A stretch of 64,000 nucleotides of DNA from Echria macrotheca (lineage: Eukaryota > Ascomycota > Sordariomycetes > Sordariales > Schizotheciaceae), in assembly GCA_030411725.1 (NCBI GenBank), contig MU839832.1, forward strand, positions 1,798,001 to 1,862,000, read 5' to 3'. Shown here piece after piece: positions 1 to 10,478 of this stretch. Within the stretch, counting starts at the first letter, position 1; each line of letters opens with the position of its first letter. A program made the position numbers and the translations under genes. The notes beneath the pieces were generated by a model. That model worked only from the letters and a program-made list of their open reading frames with translations. It made no database searches and was not told the origin of the DNA.

Positions 1-111
1 TTGGCTGTTAATGAAACAGATCTTCATCTAGCTAGTCCGCGACCCGTTGACAACTGACAAAAGGGGATTGCTGTTTCATCCCGGATGAAAATCAAGAAAC
101 TTCAAGCCATA
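1..111. other. window edge, 3' flank of NACHT gene
   Basis: Non-coding downstream flank of the minus-strand NACHT gene; no other feature seen. Confidence 0.5.
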
Positions 112-2619
112 TTACTTCATGGCAAACAACCTCCGCATAAATCGTGATGTCGACCGCCTGTTCGGGTTCTCCGGTATATGTATGGGCCGAACAGCTGGTT
201 GCACAGGATGAATCACTGGTTGAACAGGGCAGGCAGTGCGAATGGTAGCCTGTAGTCCGTCGGTCACAATATCGTCCGTGGCTGTTGTCGATCGCGGCTG
301 ATTTCCAGCCGCACACGCCTGATGAATCTCGGCGTACTTGGCTTTACGTTCAGCAATGACCGTGCGAATATCTTCACCATTAACCTCGGCGTAATTGGTC
401 TTACGTTTAGCCATGATCGTGCGAATATCTTCACCTAGCGCGCCGTATTCGTCCATCATGAATAGCCAAGACCCACAGCACTGCTCAGAGAGCATGGCTA
501 ATTCCTCCACCTGGGTGCATGTGTGGCCTGGTCTCCAGTACTCAGGATCGGATGGCGCAGTTTTCGCCTGCGCGAGTAAGGCCCGGCCAATGGTGACATC
601 GGCACTCCAGCCTGGCTGACAGCGCCGTTGCAGTAAGTCGTCAATGTGGTCCAAGGCAAAGAACTCCTTAACGGTACGGTGGAGGAAACTGACCGTCCAT
701 GAGAAAAAGGCCGAGGACGGTAATGCGTGTGCAGAAGAGTAGATATGGGAGCAATGCGGCTCGAGGAGGCCTTTACAGCAAGCTTTGAGCCGCCGCTTTG
801 CATCCTTGAGCCGCTTGTTAATCTGCGGCACCGAGAGAGGACGAATCTCCATCTTTTGCGTGTATTGGGGGTCGTCTCGACCTTCGCCCATGAACCAGTA
901 CGTCATCAGCGGGAGCGGCTCCGGCGCAGCCAGGGCGACGCTGAACATCTCGGCCGAATATCCGCGGTAAAACTCGCTCACGTCGGAGAGGACGATGCGC
1001 TCAAAGTACTGGTTGAGGTCGGTCGGCAGCTCACGCAGCCGCCTCCGCAGGTCGCCAATGCTGTCGCCGTTGGATAGACCCTCCCGGAACGAACGCACCA
1101 CCAGGAAGACCCATAAGAAAACCCCGTTGGCTGCTGTGACAATCTCCTTGGAGAGCTCCTCACCCATACTCTTGTCCTCGAGCTCCTGATAGTTCTTGTC
1201 CTGGAGCAGCGAGCCGTAGACGTACGCCTTGATGTCGCTGCTGTTGTAGTCCTGCATGTACAGTTTCCGCGTCTTCTCCTGGCCAAACTCATCCTCGAAC
1301 TCATTCCACTCGCGGCTCGCTACGCAGAGCTTGAGGTTGGGAAGGGTGCGCAGGTCTCGGATCAGCTGGATCATATCCCGCGGGTGACCTTCGAATTCAT
1401 CCAGGCCGTCGATGAAGAAGCAGAAATCAATCCCAGCGCGCTCAGCTGCTAGTCCTACTCTCCGAATCACGTCAATCAGGGCTGGCACTCTTCTAGAAAG
1501 ACGCGCGGACGGCAGAGTCCCAGGGTTCCCAGCGTCGACGGCTGCCATACCTGCCTCGTAATCGGACGGCAGGCCCGCGCACCACGCTGAGTAGTATACC
1601 TTGGAAATTAAATCAGGGCACTGGCGAAGAATCTGGTAAAGAAGCGAGCGGAGCAGCCCCTCGTGGGACTTTTGCATCCTATCGCCGTCGGCGACCCAGA
1701 AGAAGAACTCGGCTCTAACGAGGCGGACCACCGTGCCGGGGGTGGGATCACCGGAGCGCCGCCGACTGGACGCCCATTCGTGGAGCTTTTGGTTGGTGAC
1801 GGCGTGAGAGGAGAGAAATTTCATGAGCGTCGATTTGCCCGAGCCAGGCTTCCCGGATATCCAGTAAATATCCGAGTCGTCATCGCAGGTAAGCCAGTCG
1901 CTAAACGTCGAGGGGCTCTCTTGGTCACCGCTCCCAAATAGCCATGTAAAAGACTCGCCGTGTGCCTCGGCAATGGTATCGTGCCGGTGATTGATCGAAG
2001 GGAACCGAAGATACTCGAGGATGGCCTGTTCAGCAGCAAACTGAGAGCCCTTTGCAGCGGCGGCAATAAGCAACTCGGCTTGTTTGTCCTCACTGAAAGC
2101 GGCAACGTCTTTCCTCAAAGTCTTGAAGTCGGCGTCTCGATGCACGCACAGCCACTCGCCCTCCCGCTCCAATTCCTCCAACCGACGCATTACCGGTCTC
2201 TGATTCAACTCGAGGTGCATTTTGATGGCGGCAATGATGCGGTCGAGGCGCCTCCAGAGCTCTTCAATTTCGGGCGCTTTCCACTCTGTTGCCAGCGCTT
2301 GGTAGACGCTACCAAACGGCTTCTGATCACCCTTGTCCGCCAATCTTTTGAGGATACCAAGTAACCTGTCGGCGACATTGTGACATTGGTTGCAGAGATC
2401 TCGCAATGATTGGTCTTCCTTGGACATGCGGTTGTGTGCGACGGGCGGAACAATGCGTGCGACGAGGCTTTGCAGCTTGGACACGATGGCGGCGAGCTCG
2501 ACATGTTCCTCGTTGGTACCCAAACCGCTCAGATCGCGGTAGTTGCTGATAAGCTTTCTCGTCGTGTGCGCAAACTGTAAAACGTTGCCGGCCAGGCTGA
2601 CGGCGGCGAGGGCCTCCAT
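112..2619 (-). CDS. NACHT-domain NLR-like protein
   Basis: Intronless, 835 aa from the Met at 2619. An upstream in-frame Met at 2775 would add 52 residues of unconvincing sequence; the chosen start gives MEALAAVSLAGN, typical of the fungal helical domain that precedes NACHT NTPases. Seen: N-terminal helical region (about 1-130); Walker A GKPGSGKST at about 256-264; Walker B-like FFIDGLDE near 399-408; and late in the protein an FLHRTVKEF motif common after fungal NACHT modules. The C-terminus carries a duplicated 19-residue segment encoded by a 57 bp direct repeat. Family knowledge: such STAND NTPases act as nucleotide-switched scaffolds in non-self recognition and regulated cell death. Inference: cytosolic receptor-like protein. 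No WD40 or ANK repeats are visible, so the ligand-sensing part is unclear. Confidence 0.88.
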   Translation of the reverse strand: MEALAAVSLAGNVLQFAHTTRKLISNYRDLSGLGTNEEHVELAAIVSKLQSLVARIVPPVAHNRMSKEDQSLRDLCNQCHNVADRLLGILKRLADKGDQKPFGSVYQALATEWKAPEIEELWRRLDRIIAAIKMHLELNQRPVMRRLEELEREGEWLCVHRDADFKTLRKDVAAFSEDKQAELLIAAAAKGSQFAAEQAILEYLRFPSINHRHDTIAEAHGESFTWLFGSGDQESPSTFSDWLTCDDDSDIYWISGKPGSGKSTLMKFLSSHAVTNQKLHEWASSRRRSGDPTPGTVVRLVRAEFFFWVADGDRMQKSHEGLLRSLLYQILRQCPDLISKVYYSAWCAGLPSDYEAGMAAVDAGNPGTLPSARLSRRVPALIDVIRRVGLAAERAGIDFCFFIDGLDEFEGHPRDMIQLIRDLRTLPNLKLCVASREWNEFEDEFGQEKTRKLYMQDYNSSDIKAYVYGSLLQDKNYQELEDKSMGEELSKEIVTAANGVFLWVFLVVRSFREGLSNGDSIGDLRRRLRELPTDLNQYFERIVLSDVSEFYRGYSAEMFSVALAAPEPLPLMTYWFMGEGRDDPQYTQKMEIRPLSVPQINKRLKDAKRRLKACCKGLLEPHCSHIYSSAHALPSSAFFSWTVSFLHRTVKEFFALDHIDDLLQRRCQPGWSADVTIGRALLAQAKTAPSDPEYWRPGHTCTQVEELAMLSEQCCGSWLFMMDEYGALGEDIRTIMAKRKTNYAEVNGEDIRTVIAERKAKYAEIHQACAAGNQPRSTTATDDIVTDGLQATIRTACPVQPVIHPVQPAVRPIHIPENPNRRSTSRFMRRLFAMK
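328..441 (-). repeat. 57 bp direct repeat, two copies, in NACHT gene
   Basis: Units at 328-384 and 385-441 are adjacent and similar but not identical. They encode two copies of a 19-residue charged segment (EDIRTVIAERK / EDIRTIMAKRK) near the protein C-terminus. Length is a multiple of three, so the frame is kept. Confidence 0.8.
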
Positions 2620-3055
2620 CTCGCCGGGGACCGATGTGATGCTGATGGGATGCTCAGTTTTCGTCCGACCGGCAGCCTGACGGTGAGCTTGGTTTCCTCC
2701 GACATCACGTGCGTGCGCTTGGACAAACTCGTTTTCGGCGACTTGGATTGGGCATTCAATTTCGGATTGCTGCAAGGCAGCAATCTCTCACCTGGAGAAT
2801 TCTGAGATGTCCGGGCTCACATTTACTAGCCCCTGCTTCTCACCCCCCACCATCAGCTCGATGAATATATCTACGCCGCCTTCGTGTAGTTCTCTTAATA
2901 AACTGACTACGTGAGGAGAAAATGGAAATCTTTCACGTCCCATCTGGCAACTGCTAGACCTTCGTGGCATCTAGAAGCCGAACGAAGCAAAACAATTCCA
3001 AGTCTATCTCGCGTTAAAATCTTGAGAAGTACAACAAGCTCTACGACTGGCTATC
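2620..3055. other. intergenic, 5' of NACHT gene
   Basis: 436 bp between the NmrA-like gene stop and the NACHT start codon, both on the minus strand. Short ORFs here look like chance. It should hold the NACHT promoter, but no distinct element is recognised. Confidence 0.5.
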
Positions 3056-4021
3056 TTAATCAAATTGATCCTTCAAACGCACCATGGTATCGTCGAACCC
3101 AACCAACTTGTCTCTAATCCCAAGCTCCTCCAAGCTCAGCCGTCTGTCTCCGGCCATAACATTCCAATCAGGATACTCCTCACTCCAGCTCGTTTGCATC
3201 ACAAACTCAGCTCCAAAGTCCCCATATACCTTGGCAAACGTCTCAGCCGGAACTTGCACATATGCCGCCGGTCGTCCCGTGACCCTCTCATACGCCGCCG
3301 CGACCCCCGCCCAGCTCACATTCTCGGTCACGCCCACAACTGTCCGCTCAAACGTCTTGGACCCAGCTTCCAAAATAGCTTCCACAATTATCCCCGGGTT
3401 GGTAGCCACGTCGCCGACCATGGCGAGCTCACCCTCCGGCAAGGACGGCCCTATCAGCACGCGCGCGCCGGACTCTGCGCTGGGAACAGGGATAAACCGT
3501 AACTGCGGGAGCGTGACAAAGTTAGCCGGGTAAAACCCCGCCCAGAACTCGGTCGTGATAGCCGCCAGCGCGGGCATCTCGGCGCGGAGCTTCGCTATGG
3601 CCGTCTGCTTGTGATCAAAATGGGGCACACTGAATTTTCCTCCAGAAGAAATCCCCCCCGACGGCAGCACGCTGAGGACGAGATGTCTCAGTGACGGAGA
3701 GCGGGATGCCGCGGCGGCGATGTTGAGCAGCTGCGCGACCTCGGCGGGGCCGGCCGAGGCGTAGTCGGTCGCGAAGGCGAGGTCCCACCAGAAGGTGATG
3801 CCGAAGACGGCCTCGGCGCCGGCGATGGCCGACGTGATGCTCGATACCGAGTTGACGTCGGCTGAGACCATCTCGACGCCGCGGGCGGAGAGCGCGCGCG
3901 CTTTGGGGCTGGCGATGTCGCGGGTTATGCCGCGGACTTTCCACTGCGGGTTTTCGAGGAGGCGGTTGACGACCGAGCCGCCCTGGGCACCCGTTGCTCC
4001 GAAGACGGCGATGGTGGGCAT
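3056..4021 (-). CDS. NmrA-like NAD(P)-binding protein
   Basis: Single exon, 321 aa. The N-terminus reads MPTIAVFGATGAQGG, an atypical-SDR/NmrA dinucleotide-binding glycine motif at residues 8-15 after the first beta strand. Length fits the NmrA-like family (about 300-340 aa). Members bind NAD(P)(H) as redox sensors or act as isoflavone-reductase-like enzymes; no catalytic YxxxK was identified, which favours a sensor or regulatory role, but the substrate cannot be told. Cytosolic by lack of signal peptide or membrane segments. It lies downstream of the divergent, otherwise empty 2.1 kb region and does not obviously belong to a pathway cluster. Confidence 0.9.
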   Translation of the reverse strand: MPTIAVFGATGAQGGSVVNRLLENPQWKVRGITRDIASPKARALSARGVEMVSADVNSVSSITSAIAGAEAVFGITFWWDLAFATDYASAGPAEVAQLLNIAAAASRSPSLRHLVLSVLPSGGISSGGKFSVPHFDHKQTAIAKLRAEMPALAAITTEFWAGFYPANFVTLPQLRFIPVPSAESGARVLIGPSLPEGELAMVGDVATNPGIIVEAILEAGSKTFERTVVGVTENVSWAGVAAAYERVTGRPAAYVQVPAETFAKVYGDFGAEFVMQTSWSEEYPDWNVMAGDRRLSLEELGIRDKLVGFDDTMVRLKDQFD

Positions 4022-6162
4022 GTTGGCGAGAATGAGAAGCGGTGGTAACTAGGCGCTAGTGGTAACTGTGGGCTGTGTTGAGATCGATAGGGGATGGATG
4101 CCAATAGCCTATTGCTTTCTAGAGAATGGGGGCTTGTAAATGAAGATATTGAAAATGAAGCGTCCTCTGTTAAAGTGTTGGTGTCTGTTCTTTAATGACG
4201 TGTTGAATTCCGATCTGAACCATCCACCCCTTTATACCTTATCCATCCTCTCTTCCCCCCACTCACAAATCCAACTTGCCAGTCCTTGATCTCGTCATGA
4301 ACAGTCCCGGACTATCAATGCACAAATCGTCTTCTGTCATCATAAATCCCCCAAAGCATCATGGAATATGGAAGTTCCTGCAGCGGACCAACAAACAAAA
4401 CAATGCCGTAATCCCGACCACCCGCCGACGGCATCTCACCGCACTGTCTAGACTTGCAGGACCAAGCCTTGGACAATGCCGTCTGCCTGCCGGAGATATG
4501 CACGCGACCACCTTCCCAAATCCGATCCCTGTTTTCGGTATTGGGTGATTACTAAGTGCTGTATCTTGGCGGACCGCTGGTTTTGACCCGTAGGTCTAAC
4601 ACCAGACGGCATGATGGGTAATAATCAAGGTAAAATTCGCAGGTCTCGCTTGGTTTGTCAGTCCCGCGGCTCTTCGCTGAGCTACGGGGCGTTTTGCTTG
4701 TTTCTTTCGCTCCTGGCGAGTTTTTTGCGCGAGACAGGCCAAGTCACGAGAAGCAAAAGAGACGAGGTGACATGTTCACGTCCTTCTTCATAACAAAGGT
4801 CACCTGGTCGCTCTCATGTGAGTGTTTTCCTATCTTGTGAACTCGATTTTTAGAAACACCGGCCGGTACCTCATGGAGGGCAACTTGGGACAGCATAAAC
4901 TGTCTGAAGACAGGACCAACGTGAAGCCTAGATCCCGTGGAAGTGTTGAGTTTGAGTTTGCCAGGTGCCTAACCTACGTACGAAGGGATGGTATTCACGA
5001 ACATGGTAAGTACTTTCTCAAACTGAAGGAATGACTGTCGCCTTTGAACGGGAACTCAATAGGTATACAATACCTAACGAGGAACATAGTCTTGACTCCC
5101 TTGCGTTCGGGGTGGCATCGTAGGAGTTGGCCCGCGGTATAGACTTTCTCAGCCCCCGAATTTCCATCGGATGTTTGAATTGTTCCGAGACTCGACGAAG
5201 CCGTGCTGTGGCAGTTTTCTAGACAGGATATCCAAAACACAGCAGTTCTAGAGTCCCAAGCACCGTCACAAGGCAGGGTCATCCACCGGGGGCCGGGGGT
5301 AGGTGCTCCAATATTTCGTCCAGTTATCTGGATACCCACCCTTTCCAGCTGGTGGGTATCGCGTAACTGCCATAGGTGGTGAAGGCTGAATGTCGATGAA
5401 CACCTGTTATACCAGATGAAATTGATCCTCAACCGTCGCCCGTGACTCGTCTGGTCTCCTCAGCCCCAAAGTTTGCCCAAGCGCACGTGCAGAGGAGCTC
5501 TTCCCAGTAATCCGTACCTTAACTATCGAGATAGTTTAAGTCTTCTTCGCAGACGCGGTGGGTAGCATGACGAGCGTTTTCAAGCTTAGGTAGTGATCAT
5601 TTCTTGTTATGACTTGCCACGGCAATGTGTTCTCACAGGATTATCATACTACTACAACGCTCAAAGCCCGGCCGAAATCACACACCTACCTATTGCCCTC
5701 TCAACTTCAAGAGAAGGATAAACAATCTATTACTCTTACAAGGTGCTCAACAGCTGTTTGAATTTATTCTTGTAGCTGCGGTTTTAGAAATGATCCGATA
5801 TCGAGACTGCACCGCAGCCAAGCCAACAGCCCGGCACAGGGCTCTCGACTTTCCATCCGGCCTATTTTAAACAGGCCGCTCTTTGTTCAAGCTACGTTTG
5901 CGCCGTGATATTGCATTCACGTTCTCATAAGGTAATTTGTTCGTCCGGTACATGCTGTACGTGCCGCTGCCGGGGAAAGCCACGACCGAGGATATAAGAA
6001 CCTCAGCCGTGCCCAGATATTCGCGACAAGAACTTCTAAACCAGAGACATCACCAACCACCTGGGAGCACGTTCAAACCTTCCCCGGGGAAGGCCTTTTT
6101 TCGGCCGGGAGTTCGGCAAGCGACCTATACCTCAACTTAACAGCGGCAGCTATTACAACACA
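4022..6162. other. long intergenic region
   Basis: About 2.1 kb between the NmrA-like gene and the Zn-cluster gene, which point away from each other. ORFs of 60-150 codons on both strands lack recognisable motifs, splice support or coding-like composition. It is the shared upstream region of two divergent genes; no repeat or RNA gene seen. Confidence 0.5.
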
Positions 6163-6915
6163 ATGCCCCAGTGCCACGAGTGCTACGTAGCGGGGAAACA
6201 ATGCGCGCAGAATTGGGCTGCTCGGAAGGGACCATGTCCACGGTGTTTCAGGGAAGACCTAGAATGCAAACCAAGAGATATGGAGACCTCCACCTACAGA
6301 AGATGCGGTCCCTGCAAGACGAATAAGAAAACCTGCACCATCAGCAAAGGAGGAACGGAATGCGACAGATGTCGGGCCGGGAAGGTCAGATGCTGGCCCC
6401 CACCGCAACGCACGTCTGAAGGTGCCCCAGTTCTTGAATCCCATGCAGCAGGACCACAGCTTGCGTCGCAGGACACAGCCCAAAGTCAGTACCCGGTTCC
6501 ACAAAGCGCCGCTGCATATGGTTATGAAGGACAACAGTACCAAGCTCCGTATGAGTCCGCCGAGTACGCGGCCGACCAATCGCAAGCTCAGAGCGGCACC
6601 GCATATCCCTCCGCAGCCGGATATACCGCCGACGCCGGATACGCCGCTGATGCCGGCATGTACGCTGATGCCGGCGTGTATGACCAACAAGCAGGCCACG
6701 GCGGGGTCCAGACAGTCACGCAAGCCGAGTACGAAGCCTACTACTCAACGGTCCAGAACACGCCGCAAGTAACCCAGGCGGCTGGCTGGGATCAACCGGT
6801 GACAGCCCCCGATAACGGCGATCAGCCTTATGCGCCATATGGTCTGTGTACCTGTGCCAGAGCAGACCAATATTTCTGCCATTGCCGAGACCCCCGCATT
6901 GCTGGCCATGCATAG
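6163..6915 (+). CDS. small protein with two tandem Zn2Cys6 clusters
   Basis: 250 aa, no intron needed. Two fungal binuclear-cluster motifs follow each other: Cys 4-7-14-25-28-35 (C-x2-C-x6-C-x10-C-x2-C-x6-C) and Cys 48-51-58-67-70-77 (C-x2-C-x6-C-x8-C-x2-C-x6-C). The rest is low-complexity, rich in Gln, Ala, Tyr and Asp, with a repeated YAADAG-like unit at about 145-170, and ends in a further Cys group (CTC...CHC). The large fungal transcription-factor domain usually found behind a single Zn2Cys6 is absent. Inference: a nuclear DNA-binding or zinc-binding regulator with a disordered tail; the usual basic linker is weak, so DNA binding is not certain. It sits inside the NLR-like island. Confidence 0.75.
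   Translation: MPQCHECYVAGKQCAQNWAARKGPCPRCFREDLECKPRDMETSTYRRCGPCKTNKKTCTISKGGTECDRCRAGKVRCWPPPQRTSEGAPVLESHAAGPQLASQDTAQSQYPVPQSAAAYGYEGQQYQAPYESAEYAADQSQAQSGTAYPSAAGYTADAGYAADAGMYADAGVYDQQAGHGGVQTVTQAEYEAYYSTVQNTPQVTQAAGWDQPVTAPDNGDQPYAPYGLCTCARADQYFCHCRDPRIAGHA
6603..6687 (+). repeat. short coding tandem repeat (Ala-Asp-Ala-Gly-Tyr units)
   Basis: Imperfect 21-24 bp units around gccgacgccggatac, encoding the ADAGY-type repeats in the tail of the double Zn2Cys6 protein. Confidence 0.6.
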
Positions 6916-7742
6916 CTGATCTGATAAAACTCGGCCTTTGCACACATTGCCGGACCAATCACACTCCAGGAACATACGACCATTATGCCTGCGACGCGTG
7001 CGCGGCTGAAGGACGAAAAGGGTGAGGGTGATTTGAGATCGCCAGGGCAAAGGACAGACGGGGGATGGCTGGACGCATGCGGCTGAGAGGGAGGGAGGGT
7101 CCCGGGCCCCGGGGTCACGAGGACGAGGACAGCCGCGGTAGAGAGCATACGCGACCGGTTCGCGACCTACCAATATGGCAGACAGGGTGGCGCTGGCGCC
7201 GGCTCGGGAGCATTATAGATATGCGGAGACGACCTATATCGATTATGTCTTGAGACATAGCTTTAGTTCTATAGAGTCCACAGCCATCGAAAGAAAACCC
7301 ATTGCTCTTTGCAGACTTTCACTGAGACGTGAATTCACACTGTCATGGATGCTATGGGTGTATGTGTCACAAAGGGGTTTGTAAACCAAAGGCTCGGCAC
7401 TGGAAAATAGGCATCTAGGCAAACTCTACGAAACAAAAGATGCAGGTAGAATCAAAAAGTCTTCTATAGGTGGTACTACCGGTTTTTAGATGCTTTGGTA
7501 GCACTGTTAAACAGTTCCACCTGCTTTACAGATAACCTCGGCCAGCTTTCCTCATTGAATCTTTCCAACCTGGAGTTGCTCGAGTGGTTGGTGATTCAAG
7601 CATGTTGATTGGCCGGCAATATTTCGGCGTCTCCAGTCAGCTGATTGGTCCAGGGGGTTGAGCTGCCTGATCAATGCCTCGTGGCGAGTTTCTACGTGCC
7701 CGACCGCTGCGCATTTTCTCCTCATACAACCATCTCACTCCC
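6916..7742. other. intergenic
   Basis: 827 bp between the Zn-cluster gene and the dynamin-like gene, both plus strand. No convincing ORF or RNA gene; a short resemblance to the 5S rRNA 5' end at about 6972 does not extend. Confidence 0.5.
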
Positions 7743-9844
7743 ATGGCCGACCCACTGTCCATCACAGCTGGCATCGCTGGCCTTCTCGGCTTTGCGCTCC
7801 ACGGCTCAAAGCGAATTATGGAATTTATTGCCAGCATCCGCGATGCCCCCCGAGACATCACGGCGCTATCCGTTGACCTGAGAGCGCTGTACCAGGAGTT
7901 GGCATCGCTCGCGGCCATGCAAGAGGGATTCGACCGCAACCCAGCCATGGCCGACTTTCTCTGCGAACCGTTGGAGAATTGTGTCGATGTGTTTACCAAA
8001 TTCACTCTGACGCTGAATCAGTATGTTGTCACAACCAAAGATGGATCCAGGAGGGTTCGGACCTGGAAGCATGTGGCTTGGGCTTTCAAGGACAAGGAGA
8101 TCCAGTTGTTCCGAAACACCCTACTTGCATATAAGTCCTCTCTCAGCATAGCGATCGGTTCCATGACTCTGTAAGTGTGCTATGACCCAAACCCCAAGCC
8201 AAGGTACCTACCAAATGTCTTGTTTTACGAGCATGCTGACCGATGACAAGCGCGGCCACAGCGTCTATCGCGGAGCAAACCGACCGCATAGACAAACGGA
8301 CAGAAGGAATAGAGGACATGCTGAAGGATGATCTGTTGGGTTTGAAGAACAAACTCCAGGCGCTGGACGCCGAGCGCATCGAGCTTGCCAGCCTTGCCGG
8401 CGACAAAGGGTCTGGGTACCAGGGTACCGATACCGGGTTTGCCCTCGGCCGCTTCCTCAGCTACGCTGGCTCGCTTTGCAACTCCCCGCCCTGCTCCCCC
8501 TCCGGCTCTCCGGTCATCGCTCCCTCGGATGCTGTCATTAACGCTGAAAGTTGCGATCCGTGTTCCCCCATCGCCAACGCGTCTGCCCTCGACAAACTCA
8601 GCGGCATCGAGTACGCCCTCCAGGACCTTCAGGACATAGGGAACTTATATCCAGTACCACACATTGCAGTCGTCGGAGACAAGTCGGCCGGGAAGACCTC
8701 ACTCGTGGCTTCACTGACTGGTATAAAGTTCCGCCGAGTCGAAACGGCATGCACACGATGCGCGACTGAGATTCGACTTCGACGTAACAAAACAAACAAT
8801 ACCAAGCTGTGGATTCAGCCCGACAGACACTGCGCTGATAGCGAAAGGGGGGCATTGCAGGAGTTTGACCATGAGGTGGAACAGGCAACCTCGGATGAGA
8901 TTTCGAGTTGGCTGTGCCGCGTTGCCGATGGCATCTTCCCCAGGGCCCCTGACTACGTCCATGGAGCTAGCCGTGGGATTTCATTCGTGACGAGGCACAA
9001 GATCATCATCGAAAAGTCAGGTCCCGACCTCCCCTGCCTAACACTTGTCGACCTCCCTGGTCTTGTCAGATATCCAAACCATGAGCAATCCGCCGAGGAT
9101 CTCCTCATCATTGAAGAGCTTACGGATTTCTATATAAAGGATCCCCACACGGTTATCGTTGCCGTCGTCGCCGCAAACATGGATTACATGGAGGCCCCTA
9201 TCCTGGAAAAGGTTGTTTCGATTGATCCGCAGGGAACCCGCACTATTGGCATCTTGACCAAGCCCGACATTGCCGAGTCTTGTGGCTACGCCGACCGCTA
9301 CATCCGTCTTATGACGGGCCAGGACTCCAACCCGCGACTCAAGTTAGAGTTCAGCTGGTATGCCGTGCTGAACCCAGGACCGGGCTGCGATCCAACCGTA
9401 GATGAGCAGCGGCGTGAGGAGGCTAGTTTCTGGAGGGGGAAATGGCTGTGCTTACCAGCCGAGAATCGAGGTGTCGATGCCCTACAGAAGCAGCTACGAA
9501 GGAAACTCCAGGAGACCGCCATGCGGAGCATCGACGCCACGGAGACACAGATGTGTGCCGCCGAGACCCCGGCTGAAACGCAGCTCGAAGACGTGAGAAC
9601 CTTGGCCAACAAGCCCCGGAAGCAGTTGATGGAGATCCGTGATTTCCTTTTCCTCTCTAGCATGGGTCTAATCTGTTACACCTGCGGGCAAGATCAACCC
9701 TTCTACAATAAGGACGGTGACTCCCCTCGGAATACCTCCCGTCGTCGGTGGGGACAGGAAAGTTCGGGTTACTACACTTGCAACGATTGCCACGAATCTC
9801 CTGGGCACCGGTGCGGCTGGGCACCAATGTGGCCCGCCGTGTAG
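7743..9844 (+). CDS. dynamin-type GTPase with NLR-like N-terminal domain
   Basis: Exons 7743-8170 and 8251-9844 (intron 80 nt, donor GTAAGT, branch CTGAC, acceptor AG); 673 aa. Residues 1 to about 140 (MADPLSITAGIAGL...) form the helical N-terminal domain of fungal NLR-like and ankyrin proteins, followed by a short coiled segment. The GTPase has G1 GDKSAGKTS (285-293), G3 DLPG (410-413) and G4 TKPD (479-482), the dynamin-family pattern. The stalk and GED of dynamins are missing: after about residue 610 the protein switches to a tail with CYTC (618-621) and CNDC (653-656), spaced like a zinc ribbon or half ZZ finger, then stops. Inference: a membrane- or self-assembly-linked GTPase in a defence-like role. 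A frameshift or truncation in the tail cannot be ruled out. Confidence 0.85.
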
Positions 9845-10478
9845 TTATTATGATAGTGGCTGATACTAGGGTTTAAGCCGCTAGCTGGACAACTGTTGAC
9901 CGACACCGCCAGCAGTTGTCCAGCGGTTCTCACCGTCCCTTCAGATCCCATGGGAGATAGGACGGAAAATAGGACAAAACCGGTTCCGGACGGCAATCTT
10001 CAAGGCTATCCAACTTCGCAACCTCAAGATATAAACTGCCATCGCCATTCGCCCAATAAACGACGACCAGCAACACTTATTAGACCCGGTACATACCAAC
10101 AATGTATCGGCTTGCACTACTTCACATACGCGGATGCGATATCAGCTTTCCGCATGTCTGGGCGGGCAAGTTGGACTAGGTCGTAGTGGTAGTATGGTGA
10201 TGGTGATGGCGGATTCCTGAGCCCTGGCAAAACCAGTGTTAAACATGTGTTGACTTCTTATTCTGATAGCAATGCTCGCGGGAGGCAACCGACAAGGCTC
10301 TGAGAGCCTTGTGAGGCAGATTAGCGGTGGTGTAGCTGAAGGTGGGGTTCCTGCATGTCACATCCCCTTTCGTCGTAGTTTCACCTCCTGCGATCGCTTG
10401 GCGGAGTGACCAATACATGGCGGCGCCCCGGGACACCTTCTCTCCCCTTTCCCCGTCAATTGCTTGCCATGACCGACC
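9845..10478. other. intergenic
   Basis: 634 bp upstream of the ankyrin gene; contains a short GGTGAT-type simple repeat near 10195-10210. No gene seen. Confidence 0.5.

Noticed and set aside
4995..5432. 145-codon minus-strand ORF
   Set aside because: No motif, unlikely composition, isolated in a long intergenic region.
6970..6985. Match to the 5' end of fungal 5S rRNA (ACATACGACCAT)
   Set aside because: The similarity stops after about 12 bases; the rest of a 5S gene is not present.
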